This document shows positions 4,143 through 5,177 of a stretch of 5,177 nucleotides of DNA, in pieces. Each line of letters opens with the position of its first letter. Position 1 is the first letter of the stretch. The position numbers and the translations under genes are program-made. A model generated the notes under the pieces. The model saw only the letters and a program-made list of their open reading frames with translations. It was not told where the DNA came from and did not search any database. Source of the stretch: Candidatus Bathyarchaeota archaeon (GTDB lineage Archaea; Thermoproteota; Bathyarchaeia; Bathyarchaeales; Bathyarchaeaceae); assembly GCA_020346825.1 (NCBI GenBank), contig CP070791.1, forward strand, positions 523,035-528,211, in the 5' to 3' direction.

Positions 4143-5177
4143 AGCTCAGAGACCGCGACGCTATAATCACGACAGATAACATCATTTTTCGTGTCTACGG
4201 TTATTTTCATCCACCGGGCGCATACGTTTGCGATCCCGAATACGCGTCTGACAAAATCTACAAATCCAAGAATCCTCGGGCTCCTAGAGGGAAAAGAAAG
4301 CCTCTTTACTACAAATTCTATGCTGATGAAGGTTTGCGGCTTGTTCAGAAAGAATATCCACGCTACACGATTCTCTACGAGCCCTTGCAAACGCGCCTCG
4401 TCGGAGTCCCTAATGCATACGTCGCGAAAACACGGAAACCAGAAGAGAGATTCCGATTGTTAAATCAGAAAGAGCCTGAGGACGATCTTCTTAAGGCACT
4501 GCACAGTCTGTCTGCGTTGATCACATCCAGATCAGGGTTGTCAGATCAGGATTTTGGAGTTTTTGGTTCTCTCCTCCACGGCTTCTATCACCCAAAATTC
4601 TCAGATCTTGATCTCATTGTTTATGGCAGACAAAAACTGAGGAAACTCTGTGAAGCATTACAGGAACTCTACAATGAAGGAGACTCTATACAAAACGAGT
4701 TTGAGAGCGAGAAGGCTCTTGAAGGTAAACATTGGAAATTTAGGAACTACACTCCAAAGGAATATTTGTGGCACCAGCAAAGGAAAATGATTTACGCACT
4801 ATTCAAGCACAAGAAAGGCGAAAGAGTCTCAAAGACAGAGTTCGAGCCCGTGAAAGACTGGAAAGAGATTTGCAACGAATACACCCCAAATACTCGAATC
4901 CATAAGCGAGGATGGATCAAAGCTATTGCCCGAGTAACTAGCGATCGAGATGCACCATTCATTCCATCAATCTACCAAATCGAAGCCCTCAAAATCCTAG
5001 AGGGACCAAAGATCGAAAACATTCAGCGAATTCTTTCTTTTGTTGAAGAGTTTCGAATGCAAGCAAAAAAAGATGAAGAAGTATACGTAGAAGGAAACAT
5101 CGAAGAAGTCGTATGCAGAACCAAAACGTTTCATCAAATCACCCTGACATACGGTCCACGCTACTATGAACAAACCT
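4130..5177 (+). CDS. Predicted nucleotidyltransferase C, COG2413-like, 3' end outside window
   Basis: A frame open to the window end encodes at least 349 residues. The only usual start codon upstream of the conserved region is TTG 4130, because a TGA lies at 4067-4069 and no in-frame ATG or GTG intervenes. It overlaps the end of B by 13 bases and has AGGA upstream. From this start RD falls at residues 7-8, exactly as in B. The protein has RDRD (7-10), GYFHPPGAYVCDPEYA (24-39), YYKFY (60-64), G-V-F-G-S (143-147), S-D-L-D-L (158-162, with Asp159 and Asp161), TPKEYL (208-213), IPSIYQI (278-284) and VEGNIEEV (320-327). Glu239 occupies the position of His233 in A and Asn221 in B. The HPPxAYVCDPEYA form of the N-terminus separates it from A and B. 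The paralogues suggest that only a few C-terminal residues are missing. Probably co-transcribed and translationally coupled with B. Substrate unknown. Confidence 0.85.
   Translation, partial: MACIKLRDRDAIITTDNIIFRVYGYFHPPGAYVCDPEYASDKIYKSKNPRAPRGKRKPLYYKFYADEGLRLVQKEYPRYTILYEPLQTRLVGVPNAYVAKTRKPEERFRLLNQKEPEDDLLKALHSLSALITSRSGLSDQDFGVFGSLLHGFYHPKFSDLDLIVYGRQKLRKLCEALQELYNEGDSIQNEFESEKALEGKHWKFRNYTPKEYLWHQQRKMIYALFKHKKGERVSKTEFEPVKDWKEICNEYTPNTRIHKRGWIKAIARVTSDRDAPFIPSIYQIEALKILEGPKIENIQRILSFVEEFRMQAKKDEEVYVEGNIEEVVCRTKTFHQITLTYGPRYYEQT

Noticed and set aside
4060..4160. B and C as one gene split by a frameshift
   Set aside because: B ends with a complete C-terminal domain like that of A, and C begins with its own complete N-terminal block, so they are two tandem genes.
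4115..4463. Short frames at 4115-4390 (minus) and 4191-4463 (plus)
   Set aside because: Both overlap gene C, whose frame stays open for at least 349 codons with clear nucleotidyltransferase motifs.
1..5177. tRNA, rRNA, CRISPR array, insertion sequence or toxin-antitoxin pair
   Set aside because: No cloverleaf, regularly spaced repeat or transposase was seen. The nucleotidyltransferases are about 350 residues, far larger than minimal MNT antitoxins, and no HEPN partner is present.

Overview
The window looks like archaeal DNA of moderate to low GC from a lineage that uses tetrahydromethanopterin-linked C1 chemistry. The evidence is a clear formylmethanofuran:tetrahydromethanopterin formyltransferase (Ftr), TATA boxes about 30 bases before start codons with almost no leader, a GGTGAT ribosome-binding site, oligo-T terminators, and archaeal-type FUN14 and nucleotidyltransferase genes. 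A methanogen, an Archaeoglobus relative, or an uncultured lineage with the archaeal Wood-Ljungdahl pathway (for example Bathyarchaeia) would all fit. The sequence alone does not decide between them.

Layout. Positions 1-153 hold the last 50 codons of an unrecognised plus-strand gene. A 231-base intergenic region (154-384) follows, with a long alternating purine-pyrimidine tract, T-rich stretches, an inverted repeat and a second alternating tract just before ftr (385-1359, plus). ftr converges, with an 18-base gap, on nucleotidyltransferase A (1378-2430, minus). Upstream of A lie its TATA box, an 18-bp perfect dyad and the end of a small FUN14-family membrane protein gene (2648-2944, minus). 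FUN14 is divergent from nucleotidyltransferase B (3114-4142, plus). B overlaps by 13 bases a third, TTG-initiated nucleotidyltransferase gene C (4130 to beyond the window end, plus).

The main content is a cluster of three divergent paralogues (A, B, C) of an archaeal DNA polymerase beta-superfamily nucleotidyltransferase family resembling COG2413, arranged around a FUN14 gene. All three keep the N-terminal R-D-x-D/HP region, the G-S...D-h-D nucleotidyltransferase motif, a P-[AS]-[IV]-Y-[RQ]-[IV] block and a small beta-rich C-terminal segment. They differ at the expected third catalytic carboxylate, and B lacks about 25 residues between D-x-D and the EYG block. The substrate is unknown. B and C look like a translationally coupled pair, A has its own promoter, and Ftr is a metabolic neighbour with no visible functional link.

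The least expected non-coding signal is a family of GCATGC-containing alternating purine-pyrimidine patches. They occur in all three longer intergenic regions and, by eye, in no gene. No RNA gene, CRISPR array or insertion sequence was seen.
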